Positions 28,607 through 37,266 are shown, numbered from the stretch's first letter. The stretch: 64,000 bases of DNA from Alteromonas marina (GCF_000808575.1 NZ_JWLW01000012.1:186001-250000); one strand, 5' to 3'. Made by a program: numbers and translations. Notes: generated from the sequence alone by a model not told the origin.

Positions 28607-29434
28607 ATGGACACCACTAAAAAAGGATCGCTAGTTGTGGTCGGCACAGGTATAAGTGTTGCTGGGCAAATGACCATTGCTGCTAGAAGCTACATTGAAA
28701 ATGCCGACATCGTGTTTATGGGGATCATGAACAAAATTGGCGAACACGTGGTGACCACTCTTAATCCCAATAGCGTTTCGCTAGACGACCTTTACGAAGA
28801 AGGTAAGTCACGCGCGTTAACCTATTCTCAAATGGCCGATAGAATTGTAGCGTCGGTGATGGCAGGCAATAAAGTATGCGTTGCTTTTTATGGCCATCCC
28901 GGAGTTTTTGTTACTCCCTCTCATGAAGCCATCCGCCGTGTTCAAGGAATGGGCTTAGAAGCGAAAATGCTGCCCGGGGTTTCGGCGGAAGATTGCTTAA
29001 TTGCCGATTTAGGCATAGATCCCTCACGCTTTGGTTGCCAGTCATACGAAGCAACTCAGTTTCTGTTTCGCGACTACCGTATTGATCCACACATGACACA
29101 AATTATCTGGCAAATTGGGTTAGCTGGGGAAGCAACATTGAGTGTGTTAGACGCTAATCAAAGCCAGTCAGGCCTTGCCATGCTGGCCGATATTTTAGCA
29201 GAGCATTATCCTACGGACCATGAACTCATTATTTATGAAGCCGCGACACTGCCTCTTTGCGAACCCAAAATAGAAAGCGTGCGACTTTGTGAACTTGAAT
29301 TCGCCAAACCCACATTGGTTTCGACCCTCGTCGTTCCCTCGATAGGTATGCCAGCATATCGACAAGACCGATTAGCAAAGCTAGGGCTGACCGAACAGCA
29401 AGTTATTAAATATAGAAACCCAACCATAAATTAA
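28607..29434 (+). CDS. Borosin-type peptide alpha-N-methyltransferase (TP methylase fold), 275 aa
   Basis: The protein is a tetrapyrrole-methylase-fold SAM enzyme: GSLVVVGTGIS near residue 7 and YGHPGVFVTPSHEA at 95-108 form the SAM pocket. What separates it from porphyrin methylases is LPGVSAEDCLIADLGIDPS (122-140) plus GCQSYEAT, blocks shared with the borosin alpha-N-methyltransferases (OphMA, SonM). The stretch LYEEGKSRALTYSQMADR holds Y63, R69 and Y73, which by eye match the tyrosine/arginine active-site set described for OphMA. The enzyme would methylate backbone amides of a peptide. There is no fused precursor at its C-terminus; a separate precursor gene starts 12 bases later, so this is a split borosin. 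AGGATG precedes the ATG. Confidence 0.88.
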   Translation: MDTTKKGSLVVVGTGISVAGQMTIAARSYIENADIVFMGIMNKIGEHVVTTLNPNSVSLDDLYEEGKSRALTYSQMADRIVASVMAGNKVCVAFYGHPGVFVTPSHEAIRRVQGMGLEAKMLPGVSAEDCLIADLGIDPSRFGCQSYEATQFLFRDYRIDPHMTQIIWQIGLAGEATLSVLDANQSQSGLAMLADILAEHYPTDHELIIYEAATLPLCEPKIESVRLCELEFAKPTLVSTLVVPSIGMPAYRQDRLAKLGLTEQQVIKYRNPTIN

Positions 29435-29446
29435 AAAGGATAAAAA

Positions 29447-29650
29447 ATGGCAATATCTATTCAAGATTTCTTGATTGAGTTGGATACCAACAGCAAGCTT
29501 ATGGAAGCCTATAAAAGCGACCCAGTTGCAACCGCTAAAAAATACGGGTTATCTGCCGAAGAGGTAAAAATAATTGCAGATCAAAACTGGGACGAGCTAT
29601 CTAAGCGCTTTGACGATACCAGTAAAACCATTCGCGTTATTAGCTACTAA
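29447..29650 (+). CDS. Putative split-borosin precursor peptide, 67 aa
   Basis: A small acidic helical protein (ISIQDFLIELDTNSKLMEAY, DPVATAKKYGLSAEEVKII) resembles the borosin-binding helical domain of SonA-like precursors, which is LigA-like in appearance. After DDTSK the peptide ends in TIRVISY (residues 61-67). That beta-branched C-terminus is the probable core to be N-methylated; in the Shewanella SonM-SonA pair, isoleucines near the C-terminus are the targets (from memory). AAGGAT lies before the ATG. The gene follows its methyltransferase by 12 bases and precedes the sensor kinase by 18 bases. No protease or export gene is adjacent, so the final product is unknown. Confidence 0.82.
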   Translation: MAISIQDFLIELDTNSKLMEAYKSDPVATAKKYGLSAEEVKIIADQNWDELSKRFDDTSKTIRVISY

Positions 29651-29668
29651 CTAATATTAATCAATATT

Positions 29669-32600
29669 ATGAAGCGCTTTGTCTTGTGTGTGATTAGTGT
29701 CATTGTCTTAATGACGCTATCCGCTCGCGCTTTTGGCGCGCCGCAAGACAACACTCCATCACCCATAGTTCAATTAGACGGGCTTAAAACACGTATTCAA
29801 GAAAACGATCCGACTGTTCAAAGCGCCTTCTCGGAATTACACGCATTTTTTGCGGCCCACCCTAATGATTATGAACACGCACGCTTTTTGAATATAAAAT
29901 CCTACTTTTATATTTTAAAACAAGACTATGTATTTGCGTACGAGGCGTTACTCGAAGCCCGTAAATACGCAACCTCAGCAAAAAATGTACTGAGCCTTGC
30001 TGAATCACATCGCTTAGAGGGCTTAATCCTCGATTTATCTGGCGAACATGCCAGCGCGCTAGAAGCCATGCATCAAGCGCTAGACCTTTTCAACAAAGCT
30101 GAAAGTGACAAAGTTCTTTTGGTATATAGCGCCATGGGTAACGTGTACATGTCGCTTAAAGACTATGAGTTAATGCTGACTTTTGCACATCAGTATTTAT
30201 CTGCCGCACAACGCTTTAATAGCAAGGAAGGCGAAGGTACAGCTTATTTCTTTCAAGGATATGCCCAGCGAGCGCTTGGTCAGTATCAAGACGCAAAAGT
30301 GAGCCTGCTATTAGCTGAAAGTCAGCTTCGCGAAGCAAATTACCCTTTTATTGGCATTGTGCACAGCGCTATGGCAGAGCTTTATATTGCGCAAGGTAAC
30401 TTAAGTGAAGCGCTGAAGAAATTAAACCAGGCTTCGGAAGCTGACCGGCAAGTTGGTTTTAAGTACAACGAAGGGTCACATCTTCTTCATTTAGTAGACA
30501 TCTATAAACAACAAGGCGAACTGGAACTTGCAATTGCTGAACTAGAAGCTGGGCTGGAAAAAGAAATCATAAAAAATGACAAAGTGTTGATCTTAGATGT
30601 TCTCAATCAACTTATCTCACTTCACGAAACAAACGGAAACTTGGAAACTGCACTTAACTACTCGAAGCAATATAGACAGGCATTTAAACAGAGCTTTAAT
30701 GAACAGCAATCAAGGCTAGTGGCCCTGCACCGCGTACGTTTAGCCATTTCAGAAAAAGAAGAAACGATAAAGCTGCTAGAAAAAGACAATCAGTTAAAAG
30801 AACAGCGTAACCTTATTCAAAAGAAAAAGAATACCCAGCAACTTTATTTTATAGGTTTTGTCATCCTTTCATTGGGCTTGATGGCTGGGTTATGGCTTCG
30901 AACTTGGAAACAGAGAAAGTCGCTCGATATCTTAACGCAAGATTTGCGCAAAGCCACTAAAGCAAAGTCCGATTTTCTAGCCCGTATGAGCCATGAAATT
31001 CGTACGCCGCTGAATGCCATTATTGGTCTTACTAAGCTTTCTCAACGGGCCGCTGAAGACAAAGAGCAGCAAACAAATTTGATACAAATTGAAGGCGCAT
31101 CTCAAACGCTGCTAAGCATCATTAATGACATACTGGACTTCTCTAAAATTGAAGCTGGTAAGCTTGATATAGAGTCTACCCCATTTAATTTAGATACGCT
31201 CGTTAATCAAACCATCAGGTTGCACCTTGCCCGTGCGCAAGAAAAGCATATTGAGCTAATTCAACATATCTCCCGAGATGTGCCGCTGAACTTAATTGGT
31301 GATCCGTTGCGCATACAGCAAATACTGAATAACCTGCTGAGCAACGCCCTTAAGTTCACCGAAGATGGGCTTATCTCAGTAAGCGTTAGATGCAAACAGG
31401 CCGCTGACGATATTCAGCTTGAATTTGAAGTGAAGGACTCAGGAGTAGGCCTGACTACTGCACATCAAGCTCAACTGTTTCAGCCATTTAATCAGGGTGA
31501 TGAGTCGATATCGCGACGCTACGGTGGTACAGGTTTAGGGTTAGCCATTTGTAAGCAGCTTACCACATTATTAGGTGGTGAAATTTGGGTAGAAAGCCAG
31601 TTGGGGAAAGGGTCTGTTTTCCACTTTACGGTAAAAGTAAAACACGATACTTCGCAGCAAATTGTTTCACCATCTAACCAGCTTTCTGCGCTAAAAGTAC
31701 TTGTTGCCGACGACATTGAAGCATCTAGGAACGCTATTTTAGAAGCCCTGTCTATGGCTAATATTCAAGCCGATATTGCCACAGGCGGAAAAGACGCCTT
31801 TGCTAAAATGCGTGCAGCTATAGCGACATCATCTCCTTATGACTTGCTTATTTTAGACTGGAACATGCCCGATATTGATGGCCTTGAAGTGGCTGCCATA
31901 ATGAATCAAGAATTTTCAATTAAGCAGCCAAAAGTGGTTATGCTTTACGCATTTGAGTCGCCACGAATGCGCGAACAGGCCATTCAGCTTGGCATACGGA
32001 ATTTCATCAAGAAACCGTTTAGTACCAGTGAATTGGTAGATACACTGCAGGAGTTGTGTCTTAACGTAAAAGCCAAAACAGTACTCAAAGACATACCAGC
32101 CGTACCCAATTTAAAAGGCACACGCATTCTTTTTGCAGAAGATAATGCGCTCAATCAAAAAGTAACACTTGGACTTTTAAACGACACTCAAGCCACTATT
32201 GAAGTTGCCAACAATGGTTTAGAAGCTATAAACAAACTGCGTGAAGACAGCGCGTTTGACGTAGTCCTGATGGATATTCAGATGCCAGTAATGGATGGAT
32301 TAACCGCAGCTAAGCGCATTCGACAAGAGCTACAGTTAACCTTACCTATCATTGCCACTACCGCCCATGCAATGCAGCAAGACATAGATAAAAGCTTAGC
32401 TGCGGGCATGGATGGCCATATTAATAAACCTGTCGACCCAAACCGCTTTTTTGATGTACTGGTTGAGGTTTTAGGTAAAAGAGGGTCTTCGGCCACTTTA
32501 GAAGTGGCCAGTGAAACAACGGTAACAAGTTCATCACTTACATTTATCGACAAACCCAAAGCACTTCAAACATTGCTTGGCGATGAGGCGCTTTATATAA

Positions 32601-32875
32601 ACCTAGTTAACGACTTTATCGCTTTAGAAGATGAATTCAACGCGCTACACAAGGCTATTGATACCCAAGACTATCCATCCATCGCGCGCATAGCACATAT
32701 TTTCACAACGGCGCTTCGGTATATTGGTGCGTTCACACTAGCAGAATTAGCGAGCTCGATTGAGTTAAGCGTAAAGCGTGGTGAGCAAGCAAATGAGCAA
32801 GATTTCAGTGCGAAATTAGAACTTTTTTATGAGTCGCTAAAAAAAGTGAGAGTACAGCTAAACGCAGCACAATAG
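29669..32875 (+). CDS. Hybrid sensor histidine kinase with TPR sensor, two receivers and Hpt-like domain, 1068 aa
   Basis: The domain order is: signal peptide (1-23); TPR-like helical repeats to about 370 in the periplasm; a membrane helix at about 390-411; coiled coil; HisKA with His-442 in SHEIRTPLN; HATPase with NNLLSNALKFT, DSGVGL and GTGLGLAI; a first receiver with Asp-730 (LILDWNMPDIDG); a second with Asp-869 (VLMDIQMPVMDG) and KP loop; and a C-terminal Hpt-like domain with His-1010. In the Hpt helix the usual HxLKG reads HIFTT, so the domain is divergent, although the His remains. It starts 18 bases after the borosin precursor with no clear ribosome-binding site, which implies operon membership and possible coupling. 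No response regulator gene is adjacent. Confidence 0.9.
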   Translation: MKRFVLCVISVIVLMTLSARAFGAPQDNTPSPIVQLDGLKTRIQENDPTVQSAFSELHAFFAAHPNDYEHARFLNIKSYFYILKQDYVFAYEALLEARKYATSAKNVLSLAESHRLEGLILDLSGEHASALEAMHQALDLFNKAESDKVLLVYSAMGNVYMSLKDYELMLTFAHQYLSAAQRFNSKEGEGTAYFFQGYAQRALGQYQDAKVSLLLAESQLREANYPFIGIVHSAMAELYIAQGNLSEALKKLNQASEADRQVGFKYNEGSHLLHLVDIYKQQGELELAIAELEAGLEKEIIKNDKVLILDVLNQLISLHETNGNLETALNYSKQYRQAFKQSFNEQQSRLVALHRVRLAISEKEETIKLLEKDNQLKEQRNLIQKKKNTQQLYFIGFVILSLGLMAGLWLRTWKQRKSLDILTQDLRKATKAKSDFLARMSHEIRTPLNAIIGLTKLSQRAAEDKEQQTNLIQIEGASQTLLSIINDILDFSKIEAGKLDIESTPFNLDTLVNQTIRLHLARAQEKHIELIQHISRDVPLNLIGDPLRIQQILNNLLSNALKFTEDGLISVSVRCKQAADDIQLEFEVKDSGVGLTTAHQAQLFQPFNQGDESISRRYGGTGLGLAICKQLTTLLGGEIWVESQLGKGSVFHFTVKVKHDTSQQIVSPSNQLSALKVLVADDIEASRNAILEALSMANIQADIATGGKDAFAKMRAAIATSSPYDLLILDWNMPDIDGLEVAAIMNQEFSIKQPKVVMLYAFESPRMREQAIQLGIRNFIKKPFSTSELVDTLQELCLNVKAKTVLKDIPAVPNLKGTRILFAEDNALNQKVTLGLLNDTQATIEVANNGLEAINKLREDSAFDVVLMDIQMPVMDGLTAAKRIRQELQLTLPIIATTAHAMQQDIDKSLAAGMDGHINKPVDPNRFFDVLVEVLGKRGSSATLEVASETTVTSSSLTFIDKPKALQTLLGDEALYINLVNDFIALEDEFNALHKAIDTQDYPSIARIAHIFTTALRYIGAFTLAELASSIELSVKRGEQANEQDFSAKLELFYESLKKVRVQLNAAQ

Positions 32876-33055
32876 CGCACTCCAACTTCATACTCTTTAC
32901 AACCGCTCAATTAACAAGTGCTTCATAACACGCGCCATACGTCTGATTATAGGAGACTTTTGGGCTAACTTTAGCCTTCTACATTTTAGGATTTAATGTA
33001 TTATTGTTTAGCTTTTTTTAACAATTAAGCGCTTTTAACCGCTCTCTTTACAGAA

Positions 33056-33646
33056 ATGCCCAATAAAGAGAGTTTTTCAAATGGGCAAGGAAAAAAAATA
33101 AATAAAATAAATACTATACTACTGCTTGGTGTTTCACTTTTAGCCACTGGCTGCGCAAACAAAGTACATACCTATGCCACCTCTACTGAAAACACAATTG
33201 CTTTAAGAGCCTTGTCGAAGCAAGACGTTCAAGCCAATATTGGTGAGTTTACCGACTCAGGTAAAAACGAGTCGAAGGTAATGTGCCGCCTGTCTTCTCC
33301 AGTGGGAACGCCAGAAGGTAGAACTTTTGCAACGTACATCAGAGATGCAATTTTAGCTGAAATGGTTGTAGCAGACCTATATGAAGACCAATCTTCAACA
33401 GTTTTAACCGCTAACCTTAACGATATTTATGGCAGCACCGTAATCGGTAATGCATTTTGGGAATTCGACTTATCTTTAGCTTCAAGCAACGGTAAAAACC
33501 TAAACATTAAATCACGTTATGATTACGAGTCGAGCTATCTAGCGACGTCTGCCTGCTCTGAAATGCAGCGTTCTTTTGTACCTGCTGTACAGAAGCTAAA
33601 TACTGAGATTTTCTCTCACCCAGATTTTCCGGCTTTACTTAAATAA
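33056..33646 (+). CDS. Putative lipoprotein, 196 aa
   Basis: A lipobox is visible in ILLLGVSLLATGC, with the Cys at about residue 33, which is a long leader from the ATG at 33056. A good AAGGA lies before AAATAAATAAAATA around 33088-33105, so the true start may be a rare codon (for example ATA) giving a normal-length leader. The mature protein is mixed alpha/beta with two later Cys (VMCRLSSP and TSACSEM). I do not recognise the family. A perfect terminator follows. Confidence 0.65.
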   Translation: MPNKESFSNGQGKKINKINTILLLGVSLLATGCANKVHTYATSTENTIALRALSKQDVQANIGEFTDSGKNESKVMCRLSSPVGTPEGRTFATYIRDAILAEMVVADLYEDQSSTVLTANLNDIYGSTVIGNAFWEFDLSLASSNGKNLNIKSRYDYESSYLATSACSEMQRSFVPAVQKLNTEIFSHPDFPALLK

Positions 33647-33656
33647 AGCTTGAGCT

Positions 33657-33696
33657 AGAAGATGCTTTTTCACTCAAAAGCATCTTCTATTTTCTT
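33657..33696 (+). terminator. Perfect 13-bp terminator hairpin
   Basis: AGAAGATGCTTTT pairs exactly with AAAAGCATCTTCT over a 6-base loop and is followed by ATTTTCTTT. It ends the lipoprotein transcript. Confidence 0.85.
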
Positions 33697-33770
33697 TATA
33701 CAAATCACCACTCGCACGTAAAACTCAATCTCTAACCTACTTTTAAGTCAAATTAAGTGAGCATTGCTTG

Positions 33771-34220
33771 CTATTCACTAGACTCTTGCGACGCATACTC
33801 ATTTTTCATAAGCCATGCATATGCTGTAGTAAACGCGGCCTCTTGGAACTGTTTCAAACCAGTTTCAGAGAACGAAACCGCTAACGGGTTTCTGCGAAGC
33901 GATTCTTTAATATCTGTTGGACCAAATACAATAACTTCTAACCCATCAATTAACTCGATAGCGGCCTCTAGCTTAAAGCCAATAGCACTGCCTGCGAACT
34001 TGCCTTTGCTTTGGCGCTGACGAATTATTACAGCATCAATTTTGTAGTCTTCGACAAGCTTTGCAAAAGTGCTTTGAAAGCTTTTTAAGCCTTTTGTACT
34101 GGTATCGGCAAGGGTTAAGCGACGCGTTCGACAGTCTGGTAAATGAAACAAACCATCAGCAAGCGACACCAAACTAACAATCGCCTCATTACCTTTTAAA
34201 TCTACACCACAGACTTTCAT
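33771..34220 (-). CDS. DUF3010 family protein, 149 aa
   Basis: The start MKVCGVDLKGNEAIVSLVSL and the blocks FHLPDCRTRRLTLADTS, IIRQRQSKGKFAGSAIGFKL and FGPTDIKESLRRNPLAVS are typical of DUF3010. The fold looks RNase H/RuvC-like (VDLKG then a beta hairpin), but no nuclease role is established. It is soluble and a single gene. Confidence 0.85.
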   Translation of the reverse strand: MKVCGVDLKGNEAIVSLVSLADGLFHLPDCRTRRLTLADTSTKGLKSFQSTFAKLVEDYKIDAVIIRQRQSKGKFAGSAIGFKLEAAIELIDGLEVIVFGPTDIKESLRRNPLAVSFSETGLKQFQEAAFTTAYAWLMKNEYASQESSE

Positions 34221-34350
34221 ATTAATTCCTAATTACGTTTGCCTGTTATTATAACGTGATTCGGCGCTAATATTTATCGAAGCGTGTTTTTCTTTTCCTA
34301 TTTGACTGCACTTATTAAGCGCTTCACTGAACGCACGGGTGAAGCTAGCA

Positions 34351-35541
34351 CTACTTCACTGAAACTAATTTAATTAAGCGCGCGCCTTCCTTATCCTCAA
34401 GCACAAAGATATTGCCCTTGCTGTCTTGCTCGACTTCACGCACTCGCTTGTCCCATTCGTAGCGTTCCGCTTCTCCAACCTTCCAGTTACCCTTGTCGTC
34501 TTTATCAAAGGCAACACGAACCAATGCCTTTGAAGACAAGCCGCCAATAAATCCATTACCTTTCCAGTCGCTGAACTTATCGCCTTTATAAATGATAAAC
34601 CCGGCAGGGCTAATAGCCGGCACCCAAGCTAGCTCAGGCGATTTAAAAATAGGAATATCTTCGTGATTCGGAATTTTTACGCCTGAGTAATGCTCACCCT
34701 GCGACACCGTTGGGTAACCATAATTGCGACCACGTTCAATCAAATTGAGTTCGTCACCATGGCGCGGCCCCATTTCATGTACCCATAAATTCCCTTTCTC
34801 ATCAAAATCGATGCCTAGCGGATTGCGGTGACCTAACGTCCATATCTGTTCGGTTACGCTGCCTTGGCCATAAAACGGATTATCTTCAGGCACGCTACCG
34901 TCGTCGCTTAAGCGCAGCACCTTACCTAAATTCATTGCCATGTTTTGTGCCGGGGTAAATTTCTGGCGCTCGCCCGAGGTGATAAACAAATAGCCGTCCG
35001 GTGAAAACGCCATGCGGTGAGAATAGTGCCCGTTCCCCGTCACTTTCGGCGACTGACGCCAAATTAGCTCTCTATCAGACAACTTCGCACCACTTTCAGA
35101 AATGGTAAGCGTTGCGCGCTCTATTACCGCACCGCTAAACGCATCGTCTTTCTCATCTCGCTCTATGTAGGAAATATAAATAGTGTTGTTTGAAGCAAAG
35201 CCAGGGTGAATGATGACATCACCTAGCCCGCCCTGCCCGCGTGCGGTAACGCTTGGCACATTGCTAACCTCAAAACGCTTTTGCTGGTTTTCATCAAGCA
35301 GCCATAATTTACCGGCTTTTTCCGTTACCAAACTATGCCCATCTGGCAAAAAGACCATGGCCCACGGGTTATCGAAGGTCGACTGAACACTCCCCATTAC
35401 AGTAGTACCCTCACTGCCCTTCATTTCAATTTGTTCAGGTGAGTTTGACTGAGCAAAGGTAAAAAAAGAGGTGGCAAAAAGCGCAACCAATAGTGCGGCT
35501 TTCCCACTCTTGCTGGTTTTATGCGTGTTTGTTATTTGCAT
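34351..35541 (-). CDS. PQQ-dependent sugar dehydrogenase family (YliI/Asd-like), exported, 396 aa
   Basis: A signal peptide (about 1-30, AALLVALFATSFFTFA) is followed by a six-bladed beta-propeller: WAMVFLPDGHSLVTEKAGKLW, then RGQGGLGDVIIHPGF, HYSHRMAFSPDGYLFITSGER, WTLGHRNPLGIDF, WVHEMGPRHGDELNLI and FIGGLSSKALVRV. These are the PQQ-binding and calcium-binding blocks of soluble aldose dehydrogenases such as YliI. The enzyme oxidises sugars in the periplasm with PQQ. I see no pqq biosynthesis genes in the window. Confidence 0.88.
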   Translation of the reverse strand: MQITNTHKTSKSGKAALLVALFATSFFTFAQSNSPEQIEMKGSEGTTVMGSVQSTFDNPWAMVFLPDGHSLVTEKAGKLWLLDENQQKRFEVSNVPSVTARGQGGLGDVIIHPGFASNNTIYISYIERDEKDDAFSGAVIERATLTISESGAKLSDRELIWRQSPKVTGNGHYSHRMAFSPDGYLFITSGERQKFTPAQNMAMNLGKVLRLSDDGSVPEDNPFYGQGSVTEQIWTLGHRNPLGIDFDEKGNLWVHEMGPRHGDELNLIERGRNYGYPTVSQGEHYSGVKIPNHEDIPIFKSPELAWVPAISPAGFIIYKGDKFSDWKGNGFIGGLSSKALVRVAFDKDDKGNWKVGEAERYEWDKRVREVEQDSKGNIFVLEDKEGARLIKLVSVK

Positions 35542-35808
35542 TGTAGTTATAGCCTTGTTAGAGAGTTTGCGTACTGCTGGTTACACGGTGAAGCGCTTAT
35601 TACACATCAACGGGTGGCGCAAAGGATTTTAGTTAGTATTGGTTACGTAGATTTAATTAAACGGGTTTATATTGTTGCCTTCGTTTTACTATTCGTTAAT
35701 GAACTTGTAGCGTGCATTTGTTCACATGCCTCTAAATTTTCTTTAATGCAGCCGTGCTTTACTAAAACGCCACCTATGTTATTTTCGACTGAGTTTTAGC
35801 AACGAATG
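35542..35808. other. Intergenic region upstream of the 18-codon ORF
   Basis: This AT-rich stretch of 267 bases lies between the leftward PQQ-dehydrogenase gene and the short ORF at 35824. A promoter for that ORF should be here but I cannot assign one. An open frame at 35521-35799 has no ribosome-binding site and looks spurious. Confidence 0.4.
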
Positions 35809-35880
35809 TAAGGAGGTGATCATATGTCGAGAGTTAAGGTATTTGGACAGGCAGCTATGAGTGAGGGTCGTTCTAGCTAA
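35809..35880 (+). CDS. 18-codon ORF behind a perfect Shine-Dalgarno sequence
   Basis: TAAGGAGGTGATC at 35809-35821 is the exact 13-base complement of the usual 3' end of bacterial 16S rRNA. Two bases later an ATG (35824) opens MSRVKVFGQAAMSEGRSS and stops at 35880. Spacing from the AGGAGG core to the ATG is about 8-9 bases, which is ideal. A strong terminator follows 50 bases later, so the whole unit would be a transcript of less than 200 bases. The peptide has no membrane segment or leader, and I do not recognise it. It could be a small protein, a leader peptide or an RNA that presents an unusually strong ribosome-binding site. Confidence 0.5.
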
Positions 35881-35929
35881 CCCCTTTAACGTAATTACTC
35901 TAGAAGGCTGTCTATTCAGCCCAGCTCGG

Positions 35930-35963
35930 AAAGCCGCATCACGTTGCTGAATGCGGCTTTTTT
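35930..35963 (+). terminator. Intrinsic terminator after the 18-codon ORF
   Basis: A 10-bp stem (AAAGCCGCAT with ATGCGGCTTT) has an 11-base loop and is followed by a T run. Confidence 0.85.
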
Positions 35964-36113
35964 ACTTCTTTCAAAAAGGTATACAACAAAAACCTATATT
36001 TTCAGTTCGTTTCATTCCAAACTATGTATATCTGTTGAAAAGTCATAGAGTCTAAAATAGGTTTAGCTCGCCACAGAGTTAGTTGCATTAAGGTTTTGCC
36101 AAGGAGCAAGAAG

Positions 36114-36992
36114 TTGGTCAGGGTTAGACTATTTATATCATTATTGATGTTCGCTAATGCAAATGCAGCCGACATCGGCGATCAGAAAACCGCATTCGCT
36201 TTCCACGCTGACAATGCGTTTCTAACTGAACGGGTAAACCTGTCAGTCAAACCCTATTCAACCTCGGTCGATACAGTACAAATGCTAGTCGATGAGCTAG
36301 GGTATAAAGATCCTGTTCTTCATGTTCCCCTTGTCCGTTCGTTTGCGTATATGCAACATGGCGAAAACATTTGTGTACTCAACAAAATAAAAGCACCCGA
36401 ACGTGAAAAAAATCACCTTTATTCGCTACCACTCAGCTTTTTTCAAACCCAACGTTTTTATCAACTAGCTTCACTGCCACCAATAGATAAACACCTTTTA
36501 AATAAGAAAGGTCAGCTTTTAAGTGTATCTAAGGTAATGAAAGCCTATCCCGACGCTTTTATCGTTATGCCAGAAGAGTATTCATTCGGTGAAAGGATTG
36601 ATGAAGATTTAAAGCAAGTTAGTCGAGAGCAAATCCTACGAGTACCAAATGATGTTTATTACTCTCGGTTTATGGACATGTTTGCAAAGGGAAAGTCTGA
36701 TTTTGCACTCATTTTTCCAGCAACTTTGTACAGAAGTTTTGGAGAGAACATGCCTATAAAAGTGCGCAGTTACTCTATTGCAGACAACCCTGACTATGTA
36801 TCAGGCCACGTTATATGCCCCAATACGCCTCAGGGCGCAAAGCACATAGCGCGTATAAACGCTGCAATAAAACACATCTATTCAAAAGCTGAATTTATTG
36901 ATGCACATACCCGATATTTACCTGCGCAGGACAGGCAAAATTTGAAGGCTTTTATTAAGCAAAAGGTTCGAGAGTTAATGCTGGGCGAATAA
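36114..36992 (+). CDS. Exported solute-binding-like protein, 292 aa
   Basis: The start is set to the TTG at 36114, seven bases after AAGGAG, because this gives a normal signal peptide (MVRVRLFISLLMFANANA). An upstream TTG at 36096 is less likely. The remainder resembles periplasmic binding proteins of the type 2 fold (extracellular solute-binding family 3-like) found as stand-alone genes in Alteromonadales. Blocks such as LVDELGYKDPVLHVPLVRSFAYM and FAKGKSDFALIFPAT fit that. No ABC permease is adjacent, so it may serve sensing rather than import. Confidence in the family is moderate. Confidence 0.65.
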   Translation: MVRVRLFISLLMFANANAADIGDQKTAFAFHADNAFLTERVNLSVKPYSTSVDTVQMLVDELGYKDPVLHVPLVRSFAYMQHGENICVLNKIKAPEREKNHLYSLPLSFFQTQRFYQLASLPPIDKHLLNKKGQLLSVSKVMKAYPDAFIVMPEEYSFGERIDEDLKQVSREQILRVPNDVYYSRFMDMFAKGKSDFALIFPATLYRSFGENMPIKVRSYSIADNPDYVSGHVICPNTPQGAKHIARINAAIKHIYSKAEFIDAHTRYLPAQDRQNLKAFIKQKVRELMLGE

Positions 36993-37128
36993 TAAATTAT
37001 GCTGCTTACTTCATTAACAAACCACAAACAAACATTAAAAAATATTGCACTAAAATCAGCCAGATACCCCTAAAAACTGTTATTTAAAGAGCAGTATAAT
37101 TTAGCGATTAATTAATGAGGTATTAGAC

Positions 37129-37266
37129 ATGAACAAACACAGAAAAGAAGTGAGTAAAGAAACAGCAAAAGTGGTAGCTACAATGATGGTGCCTATGGTG
37201 GCATTGGGACTAGTTTGTTTATCAATAGGTGCATATTTGATGGATAATGTCTTTACTGGCATTTAG
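37129..37266 (+). CDS. Mini membrane peptide, copy 1 (45 aa)
   Basis: The ORF begins MNKHRKEVSKETAKVVATMM and continues VPMVALGLVCLSIGAYL, then MDNVFTGI: a basic N-terminus plus one membrane helix. TGAGG precedes the ATG. A diverged copy of the peptide and of the following 200 bases occurs at 38117-38450, and the conserved amino acids (VPMVALGLVCLSI, FTGI) suggest selection on the protein. The function is unknown; small membrane peptides near bacteriocin-like genes sometimes act in immunity, but this is speculation. Confidence 0.6.
   Translation: MNKHRKEVSKETAKVVATMMVPMVALGLVCLSIGAYLMDNVFTGI

Noticed and set aside
35824..35880. The 18-codon ORF as a PqqA-type precursor, suggested by the PQQ-dependent enzyme next door
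   Set aside because: The peptide has no Glu-x-x-x-Tyr core and no pqq genes are near.
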